Positions 1 to 9,584 are shown, numbered from the stretch's first letter. The stretch is 64,000 bases of DNA from Gammaproteobacteria bacterium (GCA_021772985.1 JAJFKX010000049.1:186001-250000), one strand, 5' to 3'. Numbers and translations are program-made. Notes: generated by a model from the sequence alone, not told the origin.

Positions 1-268
1 CGCATAAATAAATTTGCTATTTTCTCTGCTAAGCTGATGCGTTGCAAGCATTTCTGACAATTTTACTACAGAGTGGGTAGATTTGTTGCTCAAATACAAC
101 GTTACAGTGCTGGTTTACATGTGAATAGATGAGATTAAATAAAATTTGCGTTAAAAAAACAATCCCATAGGTATAATTTGTTGGGGATATGTTTGTGGTA
201 AAAATACAACAATGGCGTTAACCACGCATACTGTAGGGATTGCTGAAAGAACTTGATAGATTGAAGAA
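1..268. other. Gene-free 5' edge with possible promoter
   Basis: AT-rich stretch ahead of the first gene with no credible reading frame. A perfect TATAAT is at 172-177, but no well-spaced -35 box is visible, so promoter assignment is weak. Nothing else recognisable was seen. Confidence 0.35.
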
Positions 269-1408
269 ATGATAAAAACTAAACCAAACAATCAGCAGCT
301 GACGTTAAAACCTGTGATATCGCGCGGCGATCGTCAACACTTTATGCGCTTGCCGCAACAACTATATGCTGACGATGATCATTATGTACAACCATTGAAT
401 CAGGAGTTGAATCATGTTCTGTGTGGGCGCAATGCCTGGTCAAAGCACGCAGAACTGCAGGCATGGCTGGCTTGGCGCGGAAATCAGCTAGTGGGTCGAA
501 TCAGCGCGCAAAGAGATCAGTTGCACACTGACCCGCAAATTGGCCAATTCGGTTTTTTGGAAGCAATTGATGATGCTGATGTGTTCAAGGCGCTACTGGA
601 TACAGCAGCAAAATGGTTATCCAGCCGAGGTGCGACAAGCTTACAAGGCCCATTTGACCCTTCGATCAATGCGCAGACTGGTTTGCTGATCGATGGTTTT
701 GATACACCTCCATATATAATGATGGGACATGCTCCCAGCTATTACCAGACACGCTACCTGGAATATGGACTGCAGCCCGTCCAGGAGTTGCTGGCCTACA
801 TCATGGATATACGCTTTGTGGTACCAAAGGTCATGAACCGTTTGGCGCGCCAATATCGTTCTAAATTCCGAATCAGGCAACCGGATTGGTCTCAGCGAGC
901 ACAGGAAATGGAAACCATGCGCAATATTTTTAACGATGCATGGCAAGATAACTGGGGCTTCGTACCCTACAGCAAAGCTGAGTTTCAGGAATTAGGCAAA
1001 AATTTGAAAATGCTGATCAAACCGGGTTGGGCCCATATCGTTGAGTATGAGGATCGTCCCATTGCCTTTATTGTGTTGTTGCCCAACATCAACAGCATAA
1101 TCCAGGATTTGCGTGGCAAATTGTTTCCGTTTGGCATTTTGAAGTTGTTATGGCGTCTGAAGTTTCAGAAAATTAAAACAGGTCGTGTTCCATTGATGGG
1201 GGTGCTGAGAGAGTTTCATGGCACTCCGTTGGCTGGCGCAGTGTCATTTTTGATGATCGAACAACTACAGATATACAGTGTGTCATCAGGGGTGACTCAT
1301 GCGGAACTCTCTTGGATATTAAAGGACAACAAAGGTATGCGCGATATTCTCGAGGCAATTTCCGGATACCCTTATAAGCGCTATCACGTCTATGCTAAAG
1401 ACATTTGA
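269..1408 (+). CDS. YghO-like GNAT-fold acyltransferase
   Basis: A 379-residue soluble protein. The N-terminal pattern (FMRLPQQLYADDDHYVQPL, then WSKHAELQAWLAWRGNQLVGRIS) matches the start of YghO-type proteins, a GNAT-like family of unknown substrate in which a short segment is followed by an acyl-CoA-binding-like fold. The C-terminal half carries the alpha/beta pattern of that family (WGFVPYSKAEF, then WAHIVEYEDRPIAFIVLLPN). The stop lies 33 bp before lptF on the same strand, so co-transcription with the LPS export permeases is plausible. Family placement is by recognition of sequence style; the substrate is unknown. Confidence 0.6.
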   Translation: MIKTKPNNQQLTLKPVISRGDRQHFMRLPQQLYADDDHYVQPLNQELNHVLCGRNAWSKHAELQAWLAWRGNQLVGRISAQRDQLHTDPQIGQFGFLEAIDDADVFKALLDTAAKWLSSRGATSLQGPFDPSINAQTGLLIDGFDTPPYIMMGHAPSYYQTRYLEYGLQPVQELLAYIMDIRFVVPKVMNRLARQYRSKFRIRQPDWSQRAQEMETMRNIFNDAWQDNWGFVPYSKAEFQELGKNLKMLIKPGWAHIVEYEDRPIAFIVLLPNINSIIQDLRGKLFPFGILKLLWRLKFQKIKTGRVPLMGVLREFHGTPLAGAVSFLMIEQLQIYSVSSGVTHAELSWILKDNKGMRDILEAISGYPYKRYHVYAKDI

Positions 1409-1441
1409 CCATTACCAGAATTTACCGGCAGAACCAATGGC

Positions 1442-2536
1442 ATGATCCTTAGACGATATGTATTAAGCGCGGTCATGCGTCCTTTTCTGGGAACTCTGGT
1501 GTTCCTGGTGGCCATTTATGGAGCCTGGGCCGCGAGCAAATTGATTAGTGCTGGTGGCGCAGTATCAATGACGCCCAGCGAGTTTTTTACGGTAATCGGA
1601 TTACAGACTCAGGTAGCGCTGGAAGTATTGGTGCCATTTTCATTATTTTTAGCCATCATTACTGGATTGGGTCAACTGGCTGCAACCCAGGAGGCTCTGG
1701 CCATTCGGGCTAACGGCGGTGGTGACAAGATGTTATTCAGCAGCGTGGCCGGGGTTGGCCTGCTGATAACACTGATCATCGGCGTGGAATCGCTTTGGCT
1801 CCGTCCGCAGGCTTATGAGCATATTTACACGATCAGCACGGCGATTGACCAGGACATCGATTTCAGCCGGATTGAAGGTGGGAAGTTTTATATCAGCCAA
1901 GCGAGCCAAAATGATCAGGGAGGACGAGTGATCTTTGCTGATCGGCGTGAGGACGACACCTTGTATCAGGTTTTTGTGGCACACACTGTGAATGGCCGCA
2001 GCGAGTTTATCTTTGCGCGTGATGCGGTCCAGCAGGCAAGCACTGATGGTGATCGGGTGATGGATTTTACCCAGGGATACTTATACCAACTGGTGGAACA
2101 AAGTGACGCCAGTGATGATTGGCACCTGGCATTTGATGAAATGCGATTCGTTATGCCGCCACCGGCCAACCCGGATCCAGGTAATCGAAGAAAATCGACC
2201 TCAACTGAAGTGTTGTCGAAAAGCGCAGTGCCATTTGAAATTGCAGAGTATCAAGGACGATTTGGCGCACCTTTAACAACATTATTGCTGGCCTTACTGG
2301 CGATACCACTCAGTCGTTTCGCACCACGCAGCAGCCGCTATGGCCGCATGTTAGTCGCGGTTGTATTTGTGATTGTTTATTACAGTGCAAATTCATTGGC
2401 ACGAACCTGGATGGAATCAGGTGTTATATCGTTGTTTCCAGGGGTATTTTGGCCCCAGCTGTTGTTGGTTGCCGTGTTTGTTGGTTTGGTGATGCCTACA
2501 TCCCGCCCGCGTGCACAACGCTTTGGTCGACGTTAA
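1442..2536 (+). CDS. lptF: LPS export ABC transporter permease LptF
   Basis: A 364-residue inner-membrane permease of the LptB2FGC complex, which extracts lipopolysaccharide from the inner membrane and drives it along the LptA bridge. The architecture is typical: three N-terminal membrane segments (about residues 10-115) with the conserved coupling region around QLAATQEALAIRANG, a periplasmic beta-jellyroll domain (about 130-250), and three C-terminal membrane segments from about 275. It is followed 6 bp later by lptG, the usual order. Length is normal for the family (about 360). Confidence 0.93.
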   Translation: MILRRYVLSAVMRPFLGTLVFLVAIYGAWAASKLISAGGAVSMTPSEFFTVIGLQTQVALEVLVPFSLFLAIITGLGQLAATQEALAIRANGGGDKMLFSSVAGVGLLITLIIGVESLWLRPQAYEHIYTISTAIDQDIDFSRIEGGKFYISQASQNDQGGRVIFADRREDDTLYQVFVAHTVNGRSEFIFARDAVQQASTDGDRVMDFTQGYLYQLVEQSDASDDWHLAFDEMRFVMPPPANPDPGNRRKSTSTEVLSKSAVPFEIAEYQGRFGAPLTTLLLALLAIPLSRFAPRSSRYGRMLVAVVFVIVYYSANSLARTWMESGVISLFPGVFWPQLLLVAVFVGLVMPTSRPRAQRFGRR

Positions 2537-2542
2537 GCTGTT

Positions 2543-3613
2543 ATGCAGACTTTTGGTCGTTATTTAAGGTGGGAGTTATTACGCAGCATGCTACTGGCTG
2601 CGGTTAGTCTGGTCGGCCTGTTCAGTTTGATTACCCTGGTTGATGAACTCGATGAAACAGGGCAGGGTAGTTATAACGCAGTTGACGCCTTTTATTTCAC
2701 TGCACTGACCATGCCCGGCGAAGTTTTTAGCCTGTTACCTTTGATTATTTTACTGGGTTGTATCATCACGCTGGGAATGCTGGCAGTCAGTCAGCAATTG
2801 GTGGCGATCAGAGCACTTGGAGCATCAATCTGGGGGATTTTGCGCAATGTAATTATGACGGTGCTGATAGTGATCGGCGTGATGGTGATTCTGGCAGAAT
2901 GGGTGATACCTGAATTAGAAGAACATGCTTATACCTTACGCGCAGTTCGCCAATCGGAGCACTCTTCTCTAACCGGTGATCAGGGGTTCTGGGCGCGTAA
3001 CGGGTTGCAGTTCATCAATATTCAGGAGTTCCGTTTAGGCCGTATCCCTACCGGTATTAATATTTATGACTTTTCCGAGAAAAACGGATTGGTGCGCTAT
3101 ATTCATGCCGCAAACGCGCTGATTAGTGACGATTCCACAGAGTGGCAATTACAGGATGTATGGGCCAAGGATATTGGTCCAGGTTCCAGTCAGGTTCAGC
3201 AGTATCCGACACTGGTCTGGCCATCGTTTCTATCCAATCAGCAAATCGGCGCATTGACCGTTCCACCGGAAAGCCTGGCGCCAAGCAACCTGTTCCAATA
3301 TGTTCGGGAACTCCGCCGGCGTGGCCAGGCAGCCGATGTTTATGACCTGGCTTTGTGGCATCAATTGGCTATTCCGTTTTCAGCATTCATTATGGCGCTG
3401 ATTGCAATACCAGTTGCTATTAACACCACCCGAAATCAGGGGGCGACCAAGCGAATATTTCAGGCTGCAGCAATCGGGTTGTTGTTTTACCTGGTTAATC
3501 AGGCACTGGGCTATATCGGTTTACTGGCCAATGCCAATCCAATGATCACCAACTTTGGCCCGGTAGTTTTGCTGGCGTTGGTAGCCTGGCCGTTATTGCG
3601 TCGTCTACGTTGA
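2543..3613 (+). CDS. lptG: LPS export ABC transporter permease LptG
   Basis: A 356-residue partner of LptF in the LPS transporter. It starts MQTFGRYLRWELLRSM, has three membrane segments, the coupling motif region LAVSQQLVAIRALGAS, a periplasmic beta domain (about residues 125-255) and three C-terminal membrane segments containing AIPVAINTTRNQG. It begins 6 bp after the lptF stop, indicating one operon. No lptA, lptB or lptC is in the window, as is common because they sit elsewhere in gammaproteobacteria. Confidence 0.93.
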   Translation: MQTFGRYLRWELLRSMLLAAVSLVGLFSLITLVDELDETGQGSYNAVDAFYFTALTMPGEVFSLLPLIILLGCIITLGMLAVSQQLVAIRALGASIWGILRNVIMTVLIVIGVMVILAEWVIPELEEHAYTLRAVRQSEHSSLTGDQGFWARNGLQFINIQEFRLGRIPTGINIYDFSEKNGLVRYIHAANALISDDSTEWQLQDVWAKDIGPGSSQVQQYPTLVWPSFLSNQQIGALTVPPESLAPSNLFQYVRELRRRGQAADVYDLALWHQLAIPFSAFIMALIAIPVAINTTRNQGATKRIFQAAAIGLLFYLVNQALGYIGLLANANPMITNFGPVVLLALVAWPLLRRLR

Positions 3614-3626
3614 TGAATCCATACCG

Positions 3627-4562
3627 ATGGATGTAATCAGTCAGAATTTACAAGCGTTGCAGACACAAACCACAGCTGGAGAGGATTTGCAGTTCTTAGC
3701 GGAAGCCTTGCGTGCCGAGCATGGTGCAACTGTGGCAGCTGTTTTGTATTACGGGTCGTGTTTGCGTAGCGGTAATGCCGGGGAAGGTGTTGCCGATTTT
3801 TATATACTGGTGGATAGTTATCGTGATGCCAATATGGGCTGGCTGAAAGCTGGCCTGAACCAACTGTTGCCGCCCAATGTTTTCTATTTGGAAGCGCCAC
3901 GAGAACAGCAGGTATTGCGTGCTAAATATGCTGTGGTGAGTGTTGATCAATTTAAACGTGGTGTATGCGGTGGCTGGTTACTGCCGTATTTGTGGGGGCG
4001 GTTCGCCCAGCCAAGTGGTGTATTGTGGTGCCGTTCGGAAACACTTCGACAATCTATTTACACTTGGCTGAGCCAGGCATTGGTTCACTTTGTACAGCAA
4101 TCAGCACCGATAATGGGGGATAGTTTTCATGCAGCTGAGTTGTGGCGGGCTGGATTGACGAGAAGTTACCAAACCGAACTGCGGGCGGAGCGTGAAGACC
4201 GTATCCTGGGTTTATATGATTATTGGCCTGAATACTATGCGGCCCAGACACAACGCGCACTGGTTTTGCTGGGCTGGTTGCAAGCATCCACCCAGTCAGG
4301 TTATCAGGTAGACATTCCAGCATCTGTTCGAGCTACTGCCAGGCGCCGCTGGCGATTGCGAACTTTACTAGGCAAACCTTTGGCACTGATCCGTTTGATT
4401 AAAAGCCTGCTGACATTTCGAGGCGCTTTGGATTATGCGGTCTGGAAAATTGAACGGCATAGTGGTCAGCCGCTGGAACTGCCGGATTATGCGCGGCGCT
4501 GGCCGTTATTGGGCGGCTGGGTGGTGTTATGGCAATTGTTGCGTCGCGGCAGTTTGCGCTAG
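3627..4562 (+). CDS. Putative nucleotidyltransferase-fold protein
   Basis: A 311-residue protein starting 13 bp after lptG, hence probably in the same transcript. Near residues 41-62 it has YYGSCLRSG followed by ADFYILVD, which resembles the GS...DxD active-site signature of the nucleotidyltransferase superfamily. The overall look is reminiscent of Tam41-type phosphatidate cytidylyltransferases, but I cannot establish this by eye. The C-terminus is Arg- and Leu-rich with a hydrophobic patch (WPLLGGWVVLWQLL), suggesting membrane association. Position between lptFG and a lipid-kinase-like gene supports a lipid role by inference only. Confidence 0.5.
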   Translation: MDVISQNLQALQTQTTAGEDLQFLAEALRAEHGATVAAVLYYGSCLRSGNAGEGVADFYILVDSYRDANMGWLKAGLNQLLPPNVFYLEAPREQQVLRAKYAVVSVDQFKRGVCGGWLLPYLWGRFAQPSGVLWCRSETLRQSIYTWLSQALVHFVQQSAPIMGDSFHAAELWRAGLTRSYQTELRAEREDRILGLYDYWPEYYAAQTQRALVLLGWLQASTQSGYQVDIPASVRATARRRWRLRTLLGKPLALIRLIKSLLTFRGALDYAVWKIERHSGQPLELPDYARRWPLLGGWVVLWQLLRRGSLR

Positions 4563-4821
4563 ACAGTTGTTTGTACTTGCTTGTGCAGCAGTGACGTAAT
4601 CAAAAAAACCTGACAGTTAGCTGTAATTACGAAACTTTACGGAGATGCATCAGCGAGCGCCTGCTGTCAGATTTTGTTAGACTGGCGGCTTGGGAATTAT
4701 GGCTAACTACCGATCAATAAACGAATAGATGGTCAGGTAAGTAATGGGAACGTATCTGGGAACCGTGGCCATGGGATTGAATAAAAAAGCTTATTTATGA
4801 TCATCATGTTGAACAACGGTG

Positions 4822-5928
4822 ATGCAGGTTATGGCCGGCAACAGTGATTTATCTGATAGTTCAGTGGTGAATCGGCTGATGGATTTAAAAGATAACAGCA
4901 GTAACGATTCTCAACATATCGGCAGTAATCGTGATATTGCAGTTGAAAGTTGTTCAGTAACTCGCCCGCCGGCTGGCTTGATTTCCAATCCATTGAGTTT
5001 TTATAACCAGCGCCGCCCGGAACCGGTGCTGCGTAAAATTTTGAAAGATTATCCTGAGGTGCATAAGTACCCGGCACAAAATCGATCAGAAATTCGCGCA
5101 GCGGTTGCCGCATTGCGTGACATCGATGCCCGACTGGTAATCGCCAATGGTGGCGATGGCACAGTTCAGGGGGTCATTACCGAAGTGTGGCGGCAATGGC
5201 CGGAAAAGAAGCTGCCATTGCTGGCGGTAATGCCCGGTGGGCGCACCAATGTTATTTCACAGGATTTGAACTCAAAGCTGCGCCCGCGAGAAATATTGCG
5301 CGGTATTTTGATGAATTATTGCTCGGGAAATGAGCAGCAACGAAAAACACGATCCTTACTGCGTATTGATATCAACAAGCGACAGCCGGAACTGGGTTTT
5401 TTGATCAGTGCTGCCGGCCTGGCGGGCGGGATCGAGCAGTGCTGGAGTTTTCGAAACCGGCATCGCAAATGGGGTATGTTCGGAGGGCTTGGCACAGCTG
5501 CCTGGGTAATCGGAGGCTTGCTAGGGACGCCGGCAGGTACACCTTTGTTGGAATCACGGCTGGCAAAAATTGTAGCCGATGGCGAACCTATTCCTGGTGA
5601 TTATCAGCAAATTGTGATGGTGACGACCAATCAACGCATGCCATTATTGATTAATCCTTTCTGGCAGCAACGTGAAAACAGCCAGGGTGAAATCAAGATT
5701 ACTGTGGTCAGTCATGAAACCCGGGGGCTGTGGTGGCGCAGCATACCGTTGGCATTCGGTTGGCGTAAGTTGCTGCCGGAGCAAGCCGGTTTTTATAGCC
5801 GTAGTGTTAATCATATTCAGATGCAGTTGGATCAAAGTTTCCATCTGGATGGTGAAAACTGGATGCTGGATTACCCTCAGCAGGTGGATGTAAGGCCTGG
5901 CCCTGCATTGGAGTTTGTTGCGGCGTAA
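4822..5928 (+). CDS. Diacylglycerol-kinase-catalytic-domain protein
   Basis: About 368 residues. The catalytic nucleotide-binding signature NGGDGTVQGV lies near residue 109 and is followed by MPGGRTNVIS, corresponding to the PxGTxN loop of DAGK/sphingosine-kinase/YegS enzymes, here with Arg in place of one Thr. The C-terminal half has the beta-rich second domain (FHLDGENW near the end). These enzymes phosphorylate lipid alcohols; the substrate cannot be read from sequence. The N-terminal 50 residues are low-complexity and not family-like, so the true start could be downstream. GTG at 4819, ATG at 4822 and ATG at 4831 are all possible and none has a clear ribosome binding site. Confidence 0.75.
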   Translation: MQVMAGNSDLSDSSVVNRLMDLKDNSSNDSQHIGSNRDIAVESCSVTRPPAGLISNPLSFYNQRRPEPVLRKILKDYPEVHKYPAQNRSEIRAAVAALRDIDARLVIANGGDGTVQGVITEVWRQWPEKKLPLLAVMPGGRTNVISQDLNSKLRPREILRGILMNYCSGNEQQRKTRSLLRIDINKRQPELGFLISAAGLAGGIEQCWSFRNRHRKWGMFGGLGTAAWVIGGLLGTPAGTPLLESRLAKIVADGEPIPGDYQQIVMVTTNQRMPLLINPFWQQRENSQGEIKITVVSHETRGLWWRSIPLAFGWRKLLPEQAGFYSRSVNHIQMQLDQSFHLDGENWMLDYPQQVDVRPGPALEFVAA

Positions 5929-6100
5929 GTGGTTTTGAAGCCCGGCTGTATTGCTTAAAATAAACCTGTAAAACCCCGCTAGACAGCGCAGATGAGCTAT
6001 TGATTAATAGCTGCTGGCAAAAAATACTGGCTGATTTATACAATTTGGTCTTGCCAACAGGCAGCAGAGTGCTTAGCATTGCGTCTCTTGGATAACCAAA

Positions 6101-6174
6101 GGCTAGGTGGCAGAGTGGTTATGCACCGGCCTGCAAAGCCGTGTACCTCGGTTCGATTCCGGGCCTAGCCTCCA
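6101..6174 (+). tRNA. tRNA-Cys (GCA)
   Basis: Cloverleaf readable directly: acceptor GGCTAGG pairs with CCTAGCC, the anticodon loop is CTGCAAA with anticodon GCA, the T-arm contains GGTTCGATTCC, and CCA is encoded. The outermost anticodon-stem pair is mismatched. Confidence 0.95.
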
Positions 6175-6180
6175 TTTATT

Positions 6181-6208
6181 GGCTGATCATCGTGATCAAT
6201 GATCAGCC
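6181..6208. repeat. Perfect hairpin between the two tRNA genes
   Basis: A 10-bp perfect inverted repeat (GGCTGATCAT / ATGATCAGCC) with an 8-nt loop, starting 6 bp after the tRNA-Cys CCA end. There is no T-tract, so it may be a processing or stabilising hairpin rather than an intrinsic terminator. Confidence 0.6.
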
Positions 6209-6231
6209 ATCATGGAACTTAAGCAACTTAC

Positions 6232-6318
6232 GCCCGGGTGGCGAAATTGGTAGACGCAAGGGACTTAAAATCCCTCGGTAGAAATACCGTGCCGGTTCGA
6301 TTCCGGCCCCGGGCACCA
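6232..6318 (+). tRNA. tRNA-Leu (TAA)
   Basis: Acceptor GCCCGGG pairs with CCCGGGC. The anticodon stem AGGGA/TCCCT encloses CTTAAAA, giving anticodon TAA. A long variable arm is present, as expected for Leu. The T-arm contains GGTTCGATTCC and CCA is encoded. It lies 57 bp downstream of tRNA-Cys, probably in the same transcript. Confidence 0.95.
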
Positions 6319-6864
6319 CTGTTTATTTATACAGTACTATTTTGCGAGCAAATTGCGTCAGAGTAATTATTGTCAGTCATTTATCGCTGATCGATGCTCT
6401 CCGGTAAAACCTGCTCAGCCCAATGGCAGGATGCCAGTCCAACAAGCGGGTGAGGCGATGAATGAAGCACTCAGGCCGTTAAACCGCTAAAACCCTGGTT
6501 CCTGGGCTTAACGGTTTGCTGCTAATCAGGCATTCTCCGGAACAATGGTTTGACGTTGTCAGGTATTGGTAAGCATCAAAAGTGTACTCTTCATGGCACC
6601 CGTCATTCAGCACTGTCAATTTTATGCTGAAACAAAAGGTTTTAAATTTTTAACGGTAATCATCTGGCCTGAAAGTTTTGATACCCTGCTGCATCTGATT
6701 TTCCAGTAACCGCCGCAAGCATCCACATATCAGTTTCTGTGATTGTTCCTCTTGCTGTATATTCAGCTTGGTTGGCCGTTAGCCGGTGGTTGCCATTTGT
6801 GCTTAAAAGTTAATTGATATTTTACATTGATTGTTGGCGCGTTAAGTTAATCACCAGAAAAATT
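6319..6864. other. Gene-free region after tRNA-Leu
   Basis: 546 bp without a credible reading frame. Around 6477-6520 there are short complementary arms (CCGTTAA ... TTAACGG) that could form a hairpin. The 3' half is AT-rich and runs into the 3' end of the convergent oxygenase gene. No integrase or attachment-site repeat was recognised although tRNA 3' ends are common integration targets. Confidence 0.4.
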
Positions 6865-7848
6865 TCAAGATGCTGCAGAATCATACAAATCAGCACTGGC
6901 AATAGATTCACCCAAGGCAACACGAACCTCTCTTGCTCCTGAGTAGGGTAAACGGCTGTGGGCGACTAACAAGTTATCGTTATAAATAATGTCACCGTTT
7001 TTTGCTTGTATGGTGACGCTCTCTTGCTCTAAAACCTCAGAAATAACAGACAGTATTTCTTCTGAAATCGGGCTGTCATCACCGAAGCATACATAACGAG
7101 GGAATTCAGTTTCCTGATAGCTATACCGAAGCGCTTCATAGTTTTCTTCATCAAGCATGCGTGGGTGATGAAGTTGAATCTGATTAAACCAAACCAGCTC
7201 TTTTAATACTGGGTGCGTGATTATTGCCGGTGCTATTGTGCAAGTTGAAAATATGTCACCGTCCCACTTGAAGTCAATGCCGTTTTTTTTGCAGATTGAT
7301 TCCAATGCATGCTTTTCTGTAACTTTAAAGAAATTCTGCCAGCTGACATCAAGATAGGGAATGTAATTTCGATAATATTTTAATTTTTTATCGCTGAATT
7401 TTTGGACTATATCCTGAGGGAGTTTTTTTAATACAGCTCTTCCATCAACGACACGAAGCCCACCACCTTCAGCAGCGGCTTGAACACAATAAAAAAATTG
7501 TTTTGCGGGAATGGTTGGCGTATGGGATGCTTCATTATGAAAGTGAATGGTCATATCTGGTGGGTAAGGTGTGGCACCATATATTTTTTCACTTTTTGGT
7601 GTTGGTGGTAAGTCACCATAATTTGTATAAAGAGAAGCACACAATTGTTCGGCGCATTTTTCGAACTTGGATACGCTGCCAATGTTGAAATTTTTGAATA
7701 CAATGGATCCAAATGCTTTAATGTTTAATTCAATTTCATCTTTATGGTCTGAAGCAAATTTTTCAAAGTCAATTTCTTGGGCGCCATTCACAACCAATGG
7801 AAGAGTATTGTCGGTAGGTGTTGAGCAAAGAGAGGAAAAGAAGCTCAT
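6865..7848 (-). CDS. TauD/TfdA-family Fe(II)/2-oxoglutarate oxygenase
   Basis: A 327-residue protein of the TauD/TfdA family, closest in style to SyrP or clavaminate-synthase-like members. The iron ligands are visible as H104-x-E106 (HFHNEASH) and distal H297 (NDNLLVAHSRLPYSG), with R306 or R309 for 2-oxoglutarate. HxE instead of HxD occurs in that branch. AAAGGA lies 8 nt before the ATG. The gene is clearly more AT-rich than its neighbours, uses many AAA/AAT/TTT codons, and stands alone beside tRNA genes, suggesting horizontal acquisition. Substrate unknown; such enzymes often hydroxylate amino acids in secondary metabolism. Confidence 0.8.
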   Translation of the reverse strand: MSFFSSLCSTPTDNTLPLVVNGAQEIDFEKFASDHKDEIELNIKAFGSIVFKNFNIGSVSKFEKCAEQLCASLYTNYGDLPPTPKSEKIYGATPYPPDMTIHFHNEASHTPTIPAKQFFYCVQAAAEGGGLRVVDGRAVLKKLPQDIVQKFSDKKLKYYRNYIPYLDVSWQNFFKVTEKHALESICKKNGIDFKWDGDIFSTCTIAPAIITHPVLKELVWFNQIQLHHPRMLDEENYEALRYSYQETEFPRYVCFGDDSPISEEILSVISEVLEQESVTIQAKNGDIIYNDNLLVAHSRLPYSGAREVRVALGESIASADLYDSAAS

Positions 7849-8215
7849 GGCGTTAATCCTTTATTATTATGAGTTATGCATACTTACAAGCTGGAATCGT
7901 ATAACTATAATGAACATATTGTTATAATTCAACGCTATAGCTTCAATCTGCTGGATCACTATTTTCGTTCAAATGAAAGTGATTTAAAGGAGGGGGTTCG
8001 CTGATATGGGCTCGATTGGAGCCTCTAAGATAGTACATGCAGGCTATCGTGATATGGCCTTATGTGAGGTTGCCAACCAGTTCAGGTTCAACCAGCTAGG
8101 AATATGTTGCTTGTGTATCGGTCAGCCAGCTCAACCCAAGCAATGCTATGCCTAATAGATACAGTCTGTGCTAGGCTTGCGTTCGTTTCAAACCAGTAAT
8201 CAAACCGAGTTTTCT
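7849..8215. promoter_or_regulatory. Divergent intergenic region
   Basis: 367 bp between the oxygenase gene (leftward) and arginine deiminase (rightward). The 7900-7935 part is very AT-rich, with TATAAT-like hexamers on both strands flanking an imperfect palindrome (TATAATGAACATATTGTTATA), a plausible promoter or operator for the oxygenase gene. The remainder shows nothing distinctive. Confidence 0.35.
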
Positions 8216-9490
8216 ATGAGCATCAAGATTGACCTGACGTCTGAAATTGGCTCGATTAATGCAGTAATGGTGCATAGACCAGGCCAGGAAATTGAGAACA
8301 TGACGCCGGCTACTGCTACCGAAGTGCTGTATGACGATATCATCAGCCTGCCGTTGGCTCGGGCTGAGCATCAACAATTGACAGGAGTGCTGGATAACCT
8401 GGCCCAGGTGGTGGAACTGACCAATTTACTCAGCGATGTTCTGGACAATCAGGATGTGCGCGAGCGGCTGTTGCGCGAAGTGGTGCGCCTATACGATTGT
8501 GCTGAGATACTCGATGAACTTCTGGATACACCCTCACCGGCACTTGCCAATCAGTTGTTGGAAGGCACGCCAATGCGTAAGGACACGCTTGAGAAATACT
8601 TGAGTCCGCTGCACCATGCATTGCCGCCACTGCCGAATACGTTTTTCACCCGTGATGCGACGATGTGTTTGCATGATCGAGTCATTATCGGATCGATGGC
8701 TTATCGTGTCCGACTGGTGGAAAGTCTGTTGTTGAAAGCCATTTTTAAATATCACCCGACAATCCAATCACAAGGGTTTTATTTTGATGGTACCGATGAC
8801 AGCCCGGCAGATCAGCAAGCAGGTCATGAAAACCCGATCACCATAGAGGGTGGGGATTTACTGGTCGCACGAGATGATTTGATATTGATAGGCTACAGTG
8901 AGCGGACCACGGCTTCTGGGATAGATCGGCTGATTCAGGCCATAGCGGCACACGGGCGTGCCAAAAATTTCATTGTTCTGGAAATTCCCAAACAACGTGC
9001 CAGTATTCATCTGGATATGATATTCACAATGCTGGACCGGGATAAATGCATGGTGTTTCCACCGTTGATTACCAGCGCCCGATGCTGTCGCGCATTTCAT
9101 ATTGCGTATACCGGTAACCGCCGTTCAAAAATTCGCGAATACCAGGGGATACTGCCGGCTTTGAAAAAGCAGGGCCTGGATTTGGAGCCGATTGCCTGCG
9201 GTGGCGAAAACCGGTTCCATCAGGAACGTGAACAATGGAACAGTGGCGCTAACTTTTTTGCATTGGCTCCCGGGCATATTATCGGCTACCGGCATAATAT
9301 CCATACCGTCGAGTCACTAAGCCAGGCTGGTTTCGGTGTTATTGAAGCGCAGGAAATTATTGCCGGTAAACAACAAATGCAAGCTGGCAAGCCAACAGTT
9401 GTGGTGATGGATGGCGCTGAGTTGAGCAGGGGAGGCGGTGGTTGCCGCTGTATGACCATGCCATTGAATCGAAGCACTATTGATTGGTAA
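8216..9490 (+). CDS. arcA: Arginine deiminase
   Basis: Converts L-arginine to citrulline and ammonia. From the ATG at 8216 it is 424 residues; an in-frame GTG at 8168 would add 16 unlikely residues, and family members begin near IGSINAVMVHRPG. Family signatures are FTRDATMCLHDR, EGGDLLVARDD, HLDMIFTMLD and the catalytic Cys in GGGGCRCMTMP (C412 by this start), normally written GGPRCMSMP. Neighbours do not include arcB, arcC or an arginine/ornithine antiporter, so this is a solitary deiminase and not a full ADI operon within the window. Confidence 0.9.
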   Translation: MSIKIDLTSEIGSINAVMVHRPGQEIENMTPATATEVLYDDIISLPLARAEHQQLTGVLDNLAQVVELTNLLSDVLDNQDVRERLLREVVRLYDCAEILDELLDTPSPALANQLLEGTPMRKDTLEKYLSPLHHALPPLPNTFFTRDATMCLHDRVIIGSMAYRVRLVESLLLKAIFKYHPTIQSQGFYFDGTDDSPADQQAGHENPITIEGGDLLVARDDLILIGYSERTTASGIDRLIQAIAAHGRAKNFIVLEIPKQRASIHLDMIFTMLDRDKCMVFPPLITSARCCRAFHIAYTGNRRSKIREYQGILPALKKQGLDLEPIACGGENRFHQEREQWNSGANFFALAPGHIIGYRHNIHTVESLSQAGFGVIEAQEIIAGKQQMQAGKPTVVVMDGAELSRGGGGCRCMTMPLNRSTIDW

Positions 9491-9584
9491 AACTAAGCGT
9501 AACGAATGACCAGCGTTTAGATTTATCAACGGGGCGATAACTATTATGGGTAAGCAGTAAAGTCGTATGACTGTAGATCAGTGA

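Noticed and set aside
6232-7848. Genomic island integrated at tRNA-Leu
   Set aside because: No integrase and no repeat of the tRNA 3' end was recognised, so only single-gene transfer is suggested.
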